A DNA stretch of 64,000 nt, from the NCBI RefSeq assembly GCF_900240245.1, contig NZ_OESQ01000001.1, forward strand, positions 413,437-477,436, read 5' to 3'. The translations under genes were made by a program, and so were the position numbers. Position 1 is the first letter of the stretch. Every line of letters starts with the position of its first letter. The DNA is from Lachnoclostridium edouardi (GTDB lineage Bacteria > Bacillota > Clostridia > Lachnospirales > Lachnospiraceae). Positions 34,885 to 43,238 of the stretch are shown piece after piece. The notes beneath the pieces are model-generated. The model worked only from the letters and a program-made list of their open reading frames with translations, searched no databases and was not told where the DNA came from.

Positions 34885-35150
34885 ATGAAACAAAAAATCC
34901 CCCGCCATGCTTTCGCATAGCGAGGGACGATTATACAATCGCGGTTCCACCCTGCTTTGAATGAACATTCGTTCAAACCACTTGATTTATGACGATAACG
35001 GCGTCACCGTTCCCGATTAAGGGACACTCTGAGCTGGTCTTCAGATAACATTTTCGTAAAAGACTTCCACCACATGCCTTTCTCTCTGGACGGTCCTGAT
35101 ATCCTACTGGTCTCATCAACGTATATGCATTATTCTAATGAAATTTACAG
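34885..35150 (-). ncRNA. T-box leader of thrS
   Basis: The conserved T-box AGGGTGGAACCGCG is at 34953-34940 on the minus strand. A strong terminator follows (34892-34926, stem CCCTCGC.ATGC with GCATGGCGGGG, then T-run). Uncharged tRNA(Thr) should favour the antiterminator. An ACC codon followed by A at 35038-35036, inside the 3' part of stem I, is a possible Thr specifier; this is inference without a folded model. Confidence 0.93.
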
Positions 35151-35154
35151 TCTG

Positions 35155-35182
35155 ATTATAACACAGAGGAAATCTTTGTCAA
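35155..35182 (-). promoter_or_regulatory. promoter of the thrS T-box transcript
   Basis: On the minus strand, -35 TTGACA (35182-35177), 16-bp spacer, consensus -10 TATAAT (35160-35155). Confidence 0.88.
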
Positions 35183-35189
35183 GTATCCA

Positions 35190-35747
35190 TCAACCTTTTT
35201 CGGAAATTTTAGACTGAACAAATTTGAGAAACTTTTCCGGCCTGCCTGTGCGGAATCCGTTTTTATCAGCCGGTATATATCTGTCTCCTCCAAAATACAG
35301 GAAATAGTAATGTTCTTCCTCCACAATTCTTCTAAGGCCTGTATAGCAGAACTTTCCGGCGTAGTCAGCCGTCTGTATAATGCAGTGGTCCTCAAACCAG
35401 TACACCTCTTCCTTCTCCCCTGCCTTTCCGGACCTGATGGCCATGGCTCTTACCTTGGCTCTGACTGCCCTGTCCTCCCTTTGGGGACCGTTTTTTCTTT
35501 CAATCCAGAAGGTAGCTGCCGCTATCACCGCTGCCACCACTCCCAGGGTTATCATTAAGCCTTCTCCCGGAGTTTGACCTCTTGCTTCTAAAACTGCGCT
35601 TCTTATAACAAATACTGTTAAAAGGGCCAGCTCGCTGATGGTAATATAGTATCGTCTGAACCATCCCAGCTTTCTTTTCTTTTTCTCCATAAGCTCTCTG
35701 TATAATACTTCATCATATTTTGTAACTGTACTGAATCTTGCCTCCAC
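35190..35747 (-). CDS. YcxB-like membrane protein
   Basis: This 185-residue protein has two membrane helices near residues 34-52 and 62-80 (ITISELALLTVFVIR, LMITLGVVAAVIAAATFW). A C-terminal cytosolic domain contains the YcxB signature: a strand-rich stretch with YYFLYFGGDRYIPADKNGF. Function of this family is unknown. It lies 4 bp downstream of a second protein with the same layout, so the two probably form a pair. No terminator is visible before the thrS promoter, which starts 8 bp beyond the stop codon. Confidence 0.7.
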   Translation of the reverse strand: MEARFSTVTKYDEVLYRELMEKKKRKLGWFRRYYITISELALLTVFVIRSAVLEARGQTPGEGLMITLGVVAAVIAAATFWIERKNGPQREDRAVRAKVRAMAIRSGKAGEKEEVYWFEDHCIIQTADYAGKFCYTGLRRIVEEEHYYFLYFGGDRYIPADKNGFRTGRPEKFLKFVQSKISEKG

Positions 35748-35751
35748 TTTA

Positions 35752-36330
35752 TCACCTCATCGCTACAAACTGTGCTTTTTCATTACTTTTTTTCTCCAGA
35801 AATTCTCTGAATTCTCTGAAGCTGCCGGCGGAAATCTCATTTTTCCAAAAATAATACATAACTCCCTCGCTGGTAATCATCATAAACATTTTAGGCAGTT
35901 CAAATAAACAGGACATGCTGGAATAAGAATAGATTTCTTCGCTGTACCATCTTTTTACAGTCCAATAATCTTCAAAAAATCCGTATTCCTGATCTATATT
36001 ATTTTCCATTTGCTTTACAATTTTATTGTATTTTCCCTGAGCGTTAAACCTGCCCCACAGATGGACTGCTAACATGGGAAGAAAAATCATAATTAATACT
36101 CCGAATACAAAGCTGTAAACACGTCCGGCAGCTCCCCCTGCGAAAAATGTGCCTGCCCCTGATAATGGAATTCCTACTGCAAAAAGTCCCCAGATTTTCC
36201 ATCCTCCGCTTTTAAAATTGATTTTCTGAAATCCTCGGTTGCCGTATTCATACAACTCCTTTGTCATTGTTGTTTTTACTATATATTTTCTTTTTGTCTC
36301 ATCCATTTGTGAGAACTCTTCAAATACCAT
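35752..36330 (-). CDS. YcxB-like membrane protein, partner of the preceding
   Basis: This 192-residue protein has the same architecture: N-terminal cytosolic segment, two helices (about 48-66 and 72-92, WGLFAVGIPLSGAG, YSFVFGVLIMIFLPMLA), then a C-terminal strand-rich domain with PKMFMMITSEGVMYYFWKNE. It matches the YcxB-like arrangement but is divergent from its neighbour. RBS AAGGGG precedes the ATG. The 98 bp before it hold a small hairpin (GCGCCTG/CAGGCGT, about 36373-36392) after the glycosidase gene. Function unknown; a paired regulatory or anchoring role is speculation. Confidence 0.65.
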   Translation of the reverse strand: MVFEEFSQMDETKRKYIVKTTMTKELYEYGNRGFQKINFKSGGWKIWGLFAVGIPLSGAGTFFAGGAAGRVYSFVFGVLIMIFLPMLAVHLWGRFNAQGKYNKIVKQMENNIDQEYGFFEDYWTVKRWYSEEIYSYSSMSCLFELPKMFMMITSEGVMYYFWKNEISAGSFREFREFLEKKSNEKAQFVAMR

Positions 36331-36428
36331 GTCATTTCCCCTTCATTTCACTTTTTTATTGTTATAACCGCTTAACGCCTGTATTTCAGGCGCTTACATG
36401 CCATACATGAAAATCATTTGCCAGGTCT

Positions 36429-38024
36429 TTAAAGAGAGCCGTTCAGCTGTCTGACCGCCCCTATCATTTCCAGCTCTGTGCCTTCCATGCTGTACAGCTT
36501 TCCGTCGGTTTCAAAATCGTAAACATTTACATTGTCCACATAAACTGTGCCGTCTGCTGAAAATGTAATCTGATTATCTCTGCCGGCAAACTCCAGAAAA
36601 TAATCCTGGCTGCCGTCTATATTTACATACTTCGTTTCACTTCCCAAATGCACCCAGATTTGGCGAGGCTCGCTGCTTTCTCCATGAAAGCGGACCTTTA
36701 CACTTCCATTGTTGCCTAATCTGCCTCCAAAATTTTGAGAGATGCTGCTTTTAGCAGTCAGCCTTGCCATATTGATTCCGTTCCGCTCTACTACGCTGCT
36801 GCCTTCTGAAAAGTCCCAGCCTTTTTCCCCCAGACCAAACTGAGAATTAAAGAGAGCGTTGCTTCCGTAATTTCTGTAGGCCCATATGCCGTATCCCATA
36901 GTTCTGGCTTTTAAAATAGGCTCCATGCCAGTAATAAATCCTGCCATTTCATTTGCCATTAATTTGGCGTTGTAATCAAATTGAGGCGTATTATCTGTAA
37001 ATAAAAGCTGCTCTAAATAAAAAGGCTTTCCATTGTTAAAGCTTCCCGCTCTGGCCAAATTGGCCTCCATGGCAGAAAGAGCCTGAGCGGCTGTGATTTC
37101 CGTGTTGCTTTCCTGGCCCATAGTAACGCTGTACATAGCGGCTGTGTAGCTTGCATTCTGACAAGGGAAAGTAACCTCATGTCCTGCGCCTATATAACCT
37201 CCGCCCAGGGCAGAAATAGGGTCTACGTCCAGGCGGACCTCCATGGAAAGGTTTGGAAATACTGACTGGGACTGAAGCAGCAGTTGATTGAGAAAATCAT
37301 CATAAAACTGGAAAAATAAGAGAAAGTCTGTAGCCCCTGTCTCCGGCAGCGGCAGACGCTCATATGATTCTACTGTCACGCCGTACTGCTGCTGCAGCTC
37401 CTCCAAAGTACATTTCTGCTGAACATAGGCCTGATATCCTATTTTCTCCGCCATTTTTATACGTTCCTCTGTGTCCTTCATAGAACCGGCTGCAGATACA
37501 AAATTCCAGAAATCCTCCCAGGTAAGAAATCCTCCGGCAAAGTTGCTGTGAGCTTTCCCGGCCTCATAAATGGTTTTTACATAGTCCAGCCAGGCAGCTT
37601 TTGTAGTTTCGTCGTAAAGCAGATCCTGGTATCTTTGGGTTCCGTTTCCGCCTTCTGAATAATCCCATGTATAGCCTACTCTTAAATATACATCCAGGCC
37701 ATGCTGCCCGGCAGCGTTCATCACCTTGTGAAACTTTTCCATTGGATACTCTTCATATCTGCAGGGATTCATATCCGGCTGAAATTCGTTCCACGGAACT
37801 ACTAAAATAATACTGTTAAATCCATCTGCAGCTATTTGAGCCAACTCTTCATCCATACGGCTGCTTTCACTGTTCCAAAAATTAATCACCCAATCGTCAG
37901 AATAATAGGTAGCTGATTTTTCATATCCATTGGAAGCGTAGGATGGAAAAGCGCTTATGCTTGTAAGCACTGCCATCTGGACTGCGGCTGCAGCCGCGGC
38001 AAACCTTTTTGTTCTTTTTTTCAT
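36429..38024 (-). CDS. secreted TIM-barrel glycoside hydrolase-like protein
   Basis: This protein of about 531 residues has a signal peptide (MKKRTKRFAAAAAAVQMAVL..., likely cleaved after SYA). The barrel (about 35-395) resembles clan A glycosidases: VINFWNSESSRMDEELAQIA, VVPWNEFQPD near the start of the barrel, GFLTWEDFW with candidate acid/base Glu170, and KPFYLEQLLF with candidate nucleophile Glu338. A C-terminal beta-rich region (about 400-510, TAKSSISQNFGGRLG) looks like a carbohydrate-binding module. I cannot assign a GH family. The ATG at 38024 has AGAGGACG; it is monocistronic. Confidence 0.65.
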   Translation of the reverse strand: MKKRTKRFAAAAAAVQMAVLTSISAFPSYASNGYEKSATYYSDDWVINFWNSESSRMDEELAQIAADGFNSIILVVPWNEFQPDMNPCRYEEYPMEKFHKVMNAAGQHGLDVYLRVGYTWDYSEGGNGTQRYQDLLYDETTKAAWLDYVKTIYEAGKAHSNFAGGFLTWEDFWNFVSAAGSMKDTEERIKMAEKIGYQAYVQQKCTLEELQQQYGVTVESYERLPLPETGATDFLLFFQFYDDFLNQLLLQSQSVFPNLSMEVRLDVDPISALGGGYIGAGHEVTFPCQNASYTAAMYSVTMGQESNTEITAAQALSAMEANLARAGSFNNGKPFYLEQLLFTDNTPQFDYNAKLMANEMAGFITGMEPILKARTMGYGIWAYRNYGSNALFNSQFGLGEKGWDFSEGSSVVERNGINMARLTAKSSISQNFGGRLGNNGSVKVRFHGESSEPRQIWVHLGSETKYVNIDGSQDYFLEFAGRDNQITFSADGTVYVDNVNVYDFETDGKLYSMEGTELEMIGAVRQLNGSL

Positions 38025-38110
38025 CTTTTCGTCCTCTTTTTTATTATCTGCCATTTAGTTTATCATATTTTTCTATATGTAGCAATTCACACTCAAAAAA
38101 GATGGTGTAA

Positions 38111-38147
38111 AAAAATAGTTGAACGCTTTAAACGCTCAACTATTTTT
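38111..38147 (-). terminator. ilvE terminator
   Basis: AAAAATAGTTGA (38111-38122) pairs with TCAACTATTTTT (38136-38147), with a short inner CG/CG pairing. T-runs flank both sides. Confidence 0.85.
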
Positions 38148-38148
38148 A

Positions 38149-38178
38149 CTTTATTATCTGCTTTATTATCTGCTTTAT
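38149..38178. repeat. 12-bp tandem repeat between ilvE and its terminator
   Basis: CTTTATTATCTG occurs twice in tandem (38149-38160, 38161-38172), followed by a partial third copy CTTTATT. It fills the short gap between the ilvE stop codon and the terminator and looks like a replication-slippage product. Confidence 0.85.
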
Positions 38179-38181
38179 TTT

Positions 38182-39252
38182 TTACTTCACTTCTACGCTC
38201 CAGCCTTTTGGCCCCTCTACCTTGCCCAGCTGAATTCCTGTGATTGTGTCATAAATTTTCTGAGTAACTGCTCCGATCTGGTTGTTGCCAATGGACATAA
38301 TCTCATTTTCATAGCGCAACTCCCCTACAGGAGAAACAACTGCAGCTGTACCGGTTCCAAAGCACTCTTCCATAGCGCCGGTTCTGGCTGCCTCTAAAAT
38401 CTCGTCTACGGAAATTCTTCTTTCTTCTACCGGGATTCCCCATTCTTTACACAGGGCGATTGCAGAATCTCTTGTAACTCCCGGCAGAATGCTTCCGTTT
38501 AACTGAGGCGTGATTACTACGCCGTTAATTTTAAAGAAAATATTCATTGCTCCCACTTCTTCAATGTACTTTCTGTGGATTCCATCCAGCCAAAGCACCT
38601 GAGCATAGCCTTCCTCGTGAGCTTTTACCTGAGAAGCTAAAGAAGCCGCGTAATTGCCTCCTGTTTTGGCTTCTCCGATTCCGCCCTTTACTGCTCTTAC
38701 ATATTCATCCTCAATCCAGATTTTCACAGGATTTAAACCGCTTTCATAATAAGCGCCTACAGGAGATAAAATAATCATAAATTTATATGTATGAGAAGGA
38801 CGCACCCCTAAAAATGGGTCTGTGGCGATTACAAAGGGACGAATATATAAAGAGGTTCCCGACTTTGTAGGAATCCAGTCCTTATCAATCTCCACTACCT
38901 GTTTCAGTCCTTCCATAAAAAGGTCTTTTGGAATTTCCGGAATGCAAAGTCTTGCGTTGCTTCTGTTGGCTCTTTCCCAGTTTTTGTCAGGGCGGAATAA
39001 TAACACTCTTCCATCCTCAGCCTTATATGCCTTCAGCCCCTCAAACATAGTCTGGCCATAGTGAAATACCATGGCGGAGGGGTCTAAGGCCAAGGAATGA
39101 TAAGGCACGATTCTAGGGTCATACCAGCCTTTTCCCTCTTCATAATCTACCTCAAACATGTGATCAGTAAATATAGTGCCAAATGTCAGCGGATTGTCTT
39201 TCCCTGGCTTTTCCTTTGGACATAATGTTTTTTCAATTCTAATGGTCTGCAT
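38182..39252 (-). CDS. ilvE: branched-chain amino acid aminotransferase
   Basis: This class IV PLP aminotransferase performs the last step of Val, Leu and Ile synthesis or the first step of their breakdown. The 356-residue protein belongs to the larger BCAT type: HYGQTMFEGLKAYKAEDGR, the PLP lysine within GIGEAKTGGNYAAS, WLDGIHRKYIEEVGAMNIF, and GTGTAAVVSPVG. The ATG at 39252 lies after GGGAG; a TTG two codons upstream is too close. Promoter at 39332-39360. No T-box was found upstream. Confidence 0.95.
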   Translation of the reverse strand: MQTIRIEKTLCPKEKPGKDNPLTFGTIFTDHMFEVDYEEGKGWYDPRIVPYHSLALDPSAMVFHYGQTMFEGLKAYKAEDGRVLLFRPDKNWERANRSNARLCIPEIPKDLFMEGLKQVVEIDKDWIPTKSGTSLYIRPFVIATDPFLGVRPSHTYKFMIILSPVGAYYESGLNPVKIWIEDEYVRAVKGGIGEAKTGGNYAASLASQVKAHEEGYAQVLWLDGIHRKYIEEVGAMNIFFKINGVVITPQLNGSILPGVTRDSAIALCKEWGIPVEERRISVDEILEAARTGAMEECFGTGTAAVVSPVGELRYENEIMSIGNNQIGAVTQKIYDTITGIQLGKVEGPKGWSVEVK

Positions 39253-39331
39253 ATCCAACTCCCTTTCTCACACTGGCATGGTCATAGTCCGTAGGCCCTG
39301 TGGCCTGTCAGTAATCTTAAAATTATTACCC

Positions 39332-39360
39332 ATTATTAAACAAATTTTATTATCTGTCAA
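39332..39360 (-). promoter_or_regulatory. ilvE promoter
   Basis: On the minus strand, -35 TTGACA (39360-39355), 17-bp spacer, -10 AATAAT (39337-39332). It starts only 17 bp after the stop codon of the acetamidase gene. Confidence 0.75.
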
Positions 39361-39376
39361 TATAATTATGAGCGAT

Positions 39377-40279
39377 TTAGAAAATCGAATTATACCCATA
39401 ACTTTGAGTTATATATTTAGGGAATTCTACTCTCACTGTTTTCTTAGGATTTACTGTCTGGCAGACAATTACATCCCCTGCCAAGGTCAGCAGCATACCG
39501 GCGTCCTCTGTGTCCATTTTCACCTGTTCTTTTAAAAACAAGTACATCTGCCTTACAGCCACAGTCCACGCTTTCTCCACTGTATCCTCTGACACAATTA
39601 TCATCCACTTATCTTCCGTCTCCGCCACAGGCCATGAAATTCCAGGCTGCTTCACCACGTCAATTTCCACTGTAGCCTTTCCCTCGATTTCCAGGCCGCA
39701 GTCTTCTACTTCTCCGTCCCCCATAACTCCATGAAAATCACCCATAGCCAAAAGTCCTCCCTTGGCGTACACAGGCAGGTATAAAATGCTGCCCTTTTTT
39801 ATCTGGGTACAGTCCATGTTTCCCCCGTGATTTCCAGGTGTAATAGTTGAGATCCCCTCTCCCTCAGGGGCAACACCGATGGTTCCTATCATTGGGCTTA
39901 AAGAAAATACTACCTTGTCCTTAAAATATGCGTTTCCATTTTTTACAGGCACGCGGCTTAATACCTTCTTTGGAAAGAATTCTTTTTCATTTCCGCTGTT
40001 AGGTCCCAGCATAACAATGCCTACCGGCCCTGTCTCAATATCTAAAATGCTGATTTTCAACATATCCCCCAGCTCCGCTCCCTCTACGTATAAGGGCCCT
40101 GTACAGGGGTTTCCCGGCTTTCTCACCACATTTTCAAATGTAGCGTCCTCAGGCAGAAACTGGTTGGTAAAACAGTCGTATGTTTCAAATACAACTGTTT
40201 CCCCCGGAGAAACCACCTCACATGCCGGATTGTCCTTATTCATCTCTGTAATCAGATTTTCCCTTCCAATATATTTCAT
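39377..40279 (-). CDS. acetamidase/formamidase family protein
   Basis: This 300-residue zinc-dependent amide hydrolase of the FmdA/AmdA family releases ammonia from short amides. Family stretches seen: GPLYVEGAELGDMLKI, TPGNHGGNMDCTQIKKG (with metal-binding His and Asp), and LAMGDFHGVMGDGEV. Length agrees with bacterial members. It begins two bases after the MATE stop codon, so it is probably co-transcribed with the pump. The true substrate is uncertain, as many members are only predicted. Confidence 0.9.
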   Translation of the reverse strand: MKYIGRENLITEMNKDNPACEVVSPGETVVFETYDCFTNQFLPEDATFENVVRKPGNPCTGPLYVEGAELGDMLKISILDIETGPVGIVMLGPNSGNEKEFFPKKVLSRVPVKNGNAYFKDKVVFSLSPMIGTIGVAPEGEGISTITPGNHGGNMDCTQIKKGSILYLPVYAKGGLLAMGDFHGVMGDGEVEDCGLEIEGKATVEIDVVKQPGISWPVAETEDKWMIIVSEDTVEKAWTVAVRQMYLFLKEQVKMDTEDAGMLLTLAGDVIVCQTVNPKKTVRVEFPKYITQSYGYNSIF

Positions 40280-40281
40280 AG

Positions 40282-41685
40282 CTAAACAGTCCTTTCTTTA
40301 CAGTCTGGCAGCCTGCCCTTTTCTTCTTTCTCTCTTCTGCCTAATTCTCTCCACACAGTAGCCATCATTGTTCCGTAGCTGGCTGAGCCCCCCAGAAAGT
40401 TGGAAATAGGCTCCGCCATAAATACTCCCATAATCCCTAAGCCCCACATGTGAGGCAGAATTAAGGTTAATGGAATCACAATAATCACCTTTCGGAATAT
40501 GGAAAAGAACACGGCGTTTTTAGAACGTCCCAGAGCCACAAATACCGACTGGCCTGCAAACTGCAGAGACATCATAAAATATCCGAAATAATATGTCTGC
40601 ATAGAAGGAATTCCCGCTGTAATCAGCTCTCCCTCCGGGTCAAAAATCCTGATGAAGAATTCAGGGAACCCGTGAATGAAGAACCACACAATCAAGGTGT
40701 ACACCACTGACACTGCAGTTGTAAAAACTATGGCCTTTTTCACTCTTCCATATTCTCTGGCTCCAAAATTAAATCCCATTACAGGCTGGGCGCTGTTTGT
40801 CAGGCCGTTTACCGGCATTGTCACTACTTCCCTGATAGAGTTGATTACTGTCATAACTCCCACGTACAAATCGCCGCCAAACTGCTGCAGGCTGGCATTG
40901 CACACCATCTGCACAAGGGAGTTGGTAATAGACATAGTAAAACCGGACAAGCCTAAAAACATAATGCTTTTCACCCGCTCAGCCTCCAGCACAAAGCTGG
41001 ATTTTTTCAGCCTTAATATTGTCTTTTTCCCTGTGAGAAAACGGATAATCCAGAGAGCTGAAAGCCCCTGGGAAATAATCGTGGCCAAAGCGGCTCCCTG
41101 AACTCCCATGTGAAATACAAATATAAATACAGGGTCTAAAATCAGGTTGGCAACCGCACCTAAAAGCACAGTCATCATCCCTATTTTTCCAAATCCCTGA
41201 GAGTTAATAAAGCTGTTCATTCCCAGGCCGATCATTACAAATGTGCTTCCTAACAGGTATATGGTCAGATAACTGTCTGCATATTCAATCGTCATATCGC
41301 TGGCGCCTAACAGGTAAAGCAAAGGTCTTTTAAATATCAGGCCCGCCGCTGTCAGACAGAGGCCAAAGGATACCAGCAGCACAAAGGAGTTGCCCATAAT
41401 TTTTTCTGCTTCTTCCAGATTTCCCCTTCCTCTCTCAATAGAGCAAAGAGGCGCCCCTCCCATTCCAAACAGATTGGCAAAGGCTATTACAATAGATATA
41501 ATAGGCAGACAAAGGCCGATGCCGGTCAGGGAAAGCATAGCCCCCTCCGGCAGTCTTCCTATGTAAATCCTGTCTACAATGCTGTACAATACATTAATCA
41601 GCTGAGCCAGGGTCATAGGCACCGCTAATCCCATAATGTTGCTGACAATACTGCCTTTTGAAAAATCATTTCTTGTATCTGCCAT
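40282..41685 (-). CDS. MATE family efflux transporter
   Basis: This 467-residue membrane protein with about twelve helices in two six-helix halves exports drugs or metabolites using Na+ or H+. The start SIVSNIMGLAVPMTLAQLIN and the second-half VNGLTNSAQPVMGFNFGA are family hallmarks. The C-terminus is a short charged tail. It forms a two-gene unit with the acetamidase. The substrate cannot be deduced. Confidence 0.93.
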   Translation of the reverse strand: MADTRNDFSKGSIVSNIMGLAVPMTLAQLINVLYSIVDRIYIGRLPEGAMLSLTGIGLCLPIISIVIAFANLFGMGGAPLCSIERGRGNLEEAEKIMGNSFVLLVSFGLCLTAAGLIFKRPLLYLLGASDMTIEYADSYLTIYLLGSTFVMIGLGMNSFINSQGFGKIGMMTVLLGAVANLILDPVFIFVFHMGVQGAALATIISQGLSALWIIRFLTGKKTILRLKKSSFVLEAERVKSIMFLGLSGFTMSITNSLVQMVCNASLQQFGGDLYVGVMTVINSIREVVTMPVNGLTNSAQPVMGFNFGAREYGRVKKAIVFTTAVSVVYTLIVWFFIHGFPEFFIRIFDPEGELITAGIPSMQTYYFGYFMMSLQFAGQSVFVALGRSKNAVFFSIFRKVIIVIPLTLILPHMWGLGIMGVFMAEPISNFLGGSASYGTMMATVWRELGRREKEEKGRLPDCKERTV

Positions 41686-41723
41686 CTAAAATATCCCCCA
41701 ACTTCCGTCTGCTTTTGAAAAAT

Positions 41724-42293
41724 TTATTTGCAGACTCTGCCTTCCCCGTGTCCGCAGCTCATATAGTGTTCATAATATTTTACTAAATCATCCCCATAAA
41801 GCTCCGCCAGATCTGGATTATTTTCTTTGTATACAGATACGTTAAACTCTTCTGAGGCCTGTCTTCCCTCTTTCATGCCGCTTTCCAGAAAATGATTCAG
41901 CAGCTTAGTGCTGTCAGCACCGCAGTGATCTGCCACATCTTCGTGGTGGGCTGCATAATAATCCGCATCAAATACAAGACTGTAATCGTAGGACGGCTGT
42001 GCTTCTGCTTCCTTTTTGTCTTTGGCACCGGCTGATGAACCAGATGTTCCCTGCAAAGAGCTTCCGCCGGCATATGGGCAGACTCCATTAGTATGTAAAT
42101 GAGCGGGATAACCGCCGCAGTGATAATGATAGGAGCCAAGTCCGCTTTTATTTTTGTTGTCTCTGTGGCCGCCGTTTGCATCTGTACGCCCGGAATGGGC
42201 TTCTGCTGTTATAGTAAATAATTCTGTTGATAAAACTGCAGGCTCTGTAAATGTCATTACAGCAGCCAATGATAATACTAATAATTTTTTCAT
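41724..42293 (-). CDS. secreted YHYH-motif protein with two YY...EGR repeats
   Basis: This protein of about 189 residues has a signal peptide (MKKLLVLSLAAVMTF...). Residues 33-74 hold the histidine-rich YHYH module: HSGRTDANGGHRDNK, YHYHCGG (55-61), AHLHTNGVCPY. This is seen in small secreted proteins often joined to other domains and is likely metal-binding. After a Ser/Gly linker come two repeats of about 38 residues (FDADYYAAHHEDVADH...EGRQ and FNVSVYKENNPDLAEL...EGR). Repeats of this kind occur in bacterial surface proteins. RBS GGGGG precedes the ATG at 42293. Function unknown. Confidence 0.78.
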   Translation of the reverse strand: MKKLLVLSLAAVMTFTEPAVLSTELFTITAEAHSGRTDANGGHRDNKNKSGLGSYHYHCGGYPAHLHTNGVCPYAGGSSLQGTSGSSAGAKDKKEAEAQPSYDYSLVFDADYYAAHHEDVADHCGADSTKLLNHFLESGMKEGRQASEEFNVSVYKENNPDLAELYGDDLVKYYEHYMSCGHGEGRVCK

Positions 42294-42324
42294 AACTATA
42301 ATCCCCCTGTTTCTTTTAAGGAAT

Positions 42325-42353
42325 ATTTTACCATTCTCACCAAAGTCTTTCAA
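42325..42353 (-). promoter_or_regulatory. promoter of the YHYH gene
   Basis: On the minus strand, -35 TTGAAA (42353-42348), 17-bp spacer, -10 TAAAAT (42330-42325), about 32 bp from the ATG. Confidence 0.65.
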
Positions 42354-42373
42354 TATGTATATTACTTTTAATG

Positions 42374-42463
42374 CTATACAGCTTTTCCCATATTGAATGC
42401 TGCTTCCATAATATCTTTTTGATTTTTAATATCCCCTGGGTCTTCGGCGCCTACTCCCCGCAC
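42374..42463 (-). pseudogene. short C-terminal remnant resembling a flavodoxin-fold oxidoreductase
   Basis: A 29-codon stretch, from GTG at 42463 to TAG at 42374-42376, reads VRGVGAEDPGDIKNQKDI then MEAAFNMGKAV. The pattern (G..)GDI...A...A..MGK resembles the last helix of NAD(P)H-dependent flavodoxin-fold reductases. There is a stop codon directly upstream and no start with a site. It is most likely a leftover 3' end. The rest of 42464-42565 holds a possible promoter (-35 TTGCTC, -10 TATGAT) and no gene. Confidence 0.4.
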
Positions 42464-42565
42464 TTAAAATAGTAATGTTCGCAACAGCGAAAAATCTATT
42501 GTATAATATCATACCACCCCTTGATTTTAAGAGCAATATAAGATTGTCATATAGATTTTACATCT

Positions 42566-42793
42566 CTAATCTTTCTCTTCCCGCCGTCTTTCGTCCTGCT
42601 CTTTAAATTCCATAATATCCTCCACATTACAGTCTAATATTTCACAGAACTTTTCAATAGTGTGGGTGGAAACATGCATATTTTTCTTCATCCTCTCCAG
42701 CTGTCCGGCGCTGACTCCATAGTATTTCATTAGTTTATACTGACTAATTCCCTTCTTTTTCATTGTTACCCATAATTTTTCATATGAAATCAT
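42566..42793 (-). CDS. XRE-type helix-turn-helix regulator
   Basis: This 75-residue DNA-binding protein has a Cro/CI HTH at about 15-45 (KGISQYKLMKYYGVSAGQL) and a short acidic tail (EFKEQDERRREEKD). It belongs to the small one-domain repressors common in mobile elements and as chromosomal switches. A strong AAGGAGG precedes the ATG. It is divergent from the next regulator across a 133-bp gap, the arrangement of a lysis-lysogeny or toxin-type switch. Partner unknown. Confidence 0.85.
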   Translation of the reverse strand: MISYEKLWVTMKKKGISQYKLMKYYGVSAGQLERMKKNMHVSTHTIEKFCEILDCNVEDIMEFKEQDERRREEKD

Positions 42794-42926
42794 AACTCTT
42801 CCTCCTTAGTTTTTTAACTCCTTCTTCAAGAAAAGGAACCATTTCAGTCCCATTGTATCATTTCCTGCGTTTATGATAAAGATAAAAAAGGACCAAAACC
42901 GTTCCACTTTTAGGAGATTGACTTAT

Positions 42927-43166
42927 ATGCTTGACACAAAAATCAAACAGGATAGCATTCAAATCGGCAAGAACATTCGGAGAATCAGAAAAGAAAAAGG
43001 TATTGGACAGACTGAACTTGTACGTTTAATGCAACTGCGGGGCATCTCAATTTACAGAGAATCACTAGTTAAAATCGAACGAGGCGTTCAGCATATTACT
43101 GCTACTCAGCTTCAAGGCTTTCGCGACTGTTTAGAAACTACTTATGACGAACTGTTAAAGAATTAA
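42927..43166 (+). CDS. XRE-family transcriptional regulator
   Basis: This 79-residue HTH protein has IGKNIRRIRKEKGIGQTELVRLMQ, then the recognition-helix region ISIYRESLVKIERGVQHIT (about 41-59), typical of a phage-type repressor domain. The ATG at 42927 follows TAGGAG; an upstream in-frame ATG at 42873 lacks a site. Its stop lies 18 bp before the terminator shared with the tmRNA gene. With its divergent neighbour it forms a two-repressor island at the tmRNA 3' end. Confidence 0.85.
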   Translation: MLDTKIKQDSIQIGKNIRRIRKEKGIGQTELVRLMQLRGISIYRESLVKIERGVQHITATQLQGFRDCLETTYDELLKN

Positions 43167-43184
43167 GGATTTGCATTCTTCACG

Positions 43185-43233
43185 AAAAAAGCCTGGTAAA
43201 TATAGGATTCACCCTATAAATACCAGGCTTTTT
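43185..43233. terminator. bidirectional terminator for ssrA and the XRE gene
   Basis: AAAAAAGCCTGGTA (43185-43198) pairs with TACCAGGCTTTTT (43221-43233), with an inner CCTATA/TATAGG stem. It has T-runs on both strands. Confidence 0.9.
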
Positions 43234-43238
43234 GAAAG

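Noticed and set aside
38149..38178. CRISPR-like repeat
   Set aside because: The copies are immediately adjacent, only 12 bp long, with no spacers; it is a slippage repeat.
39253..39331. T-box upstream of ilvE
   Set aside because: The AGGGTGG-type core is absent and the leader is too short.
42464..42565. Small peptide gene starting MILYNRFFAVANITIL
   Set aside because: The GGGGTGG before the ATG is too close, the frame quickly runs into the flavodoxin-like remnant out of phase, and the same bases make a plausible promoter.
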